The notes under the pieces are model-generated. The model ran no database searches. It worked only from the letters and a program-made list of their open reading frames with translations, and was not told the origin of the DNA. Shown here one piece after another: positions 15,351 through 15,488 of a stretch of DNA of 15,488 nt (its first letter is position 1; each line of letters starts with the position of its first letter). Position numbers and translations under genes: made by a program. The stretch comes from CAUUFM01 sp041844335. GTDB lineage: Bacteria; Bacillota; Clostridia; Lachnospirales; Lachnospiraceae. The DNA lies in the NCBI GenBank assembly GCA_041844335.1, contig JBGZAX010000020.1, forward strand, positions 1-15,488, written 5' to 3'.

Positions 15351-15488
15351 CTTTTTTTCTATTTTACTTAATCCTCCCATATAGGAACGCAATGTCTCAG
15401 GAATTACTACGCTGCCATCCTCTTGCAAATGATTTTCAATAAATGAAATCAACATTCTTGGAGGTGCAACTACCGTATTATTTAAAGT
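15348..15488 (-). CDS. serS: Seryl-tRNA synthetase, C-terminal end (5' truncated by window)
   Basis: Only the last 46 codons are in the window; the gene begins beyond base 15488. The translated end reads TLNNTVVAPPRMLI, then ENHLQEDGSVVIPETLRSYM, then a short charged tail. This is the class II motif 3 region and C-terminus of seryl-tRNA synthetase, the enzyme that charges tRNA-Ser in the cytosol. The motif 3 Arg is present; the Gly residues usual around it are replaced (NTVVAPPR), a variant I believe occurs in other clostridial SerS proteins. The short length makes the call depend on this C-terminal signature alone, but it is characteristic. The gene leads into the DUF3881 gene with 7 bases between stop and start. 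Confidence 0.88.
   Translation of the reverse strand, partial: TLNNTVVAPPRMLISFIENHLQEDGSVVIPETLRSYMGGLSKIEKK

Noticed and set aside
1..15488. A new defence, mobile or biosynthetic system
   Set aside because: All recognisable genes belong to housekeeping or transport families; no integrase, transposase, toxin-antitoxin, nuclease-helicase set or biosynthetic cluster is visible.

Overview
The window is an AT-rich, gene-dense chromosomal segment from a low-GC Gram-positive bacterium. The gene families present (a DUF3881-type protein next to serS, a separate fchA-folD pair, RNase Y, a PnrA-type nucleoside ABC cassette, Hsp33) fit the Clostridia, most likely a Lachnospiraceae member. The exact genus is an inference I cannot settle. 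I see no mobile elements, phage genes, CRISPR arrays, rRNA or tRNA genes. Two opposed gene blocks converge near 8645-8680.

Plus-strand block (1-8644). It opens with the 3' end of an unidentified coiled-coil gene, joined by ATGA overlaps to fchA (methenyl-THF cyclohydrolase) and folD (methylene-THF dehydrogenase). Next is rny (RNase Y), with its own strong promoter, a GTG start and a good intrinsic terminator. A second strong promoter drives a four-gene nucleoside uptake cassette: a BMP/PnrA-like lipoprotein, a two-domain ABC ATPase and two membrane permeases. A stable stem-loop separates the lipoprotein gene from the other three, which overlap one another.

Minus-strand block (15488-8681, in transcription order). 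First come the 3' end of serS and a DUF3881-family gene that appears translationally coupled to it. Next is a secreted SH3/NlpC-P60 cell-wall hydrolase with a perfect consensus promoter, a probable TTG start and its own terminator. Last are trmB, hslO, nadE and truA, tightly spaced and probably co-transcribed.

Two points deserve most attention. The NadE protein keeps an intact NAD synthetase domain, but its glutaminase (nitrilase-fold) domain has lost the catalytic Glu (Arg48) and Cys (Tyr176), and probably the Lys. FolD lacks the Lys and Gln used for cyclohydrolase activity and sits directly behind a separate cyclohydrolase gene, which suggests a split of the usual bifunctional enzyme. Most of the rest is housekeeping. 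I found no clearly new multi-gene system.
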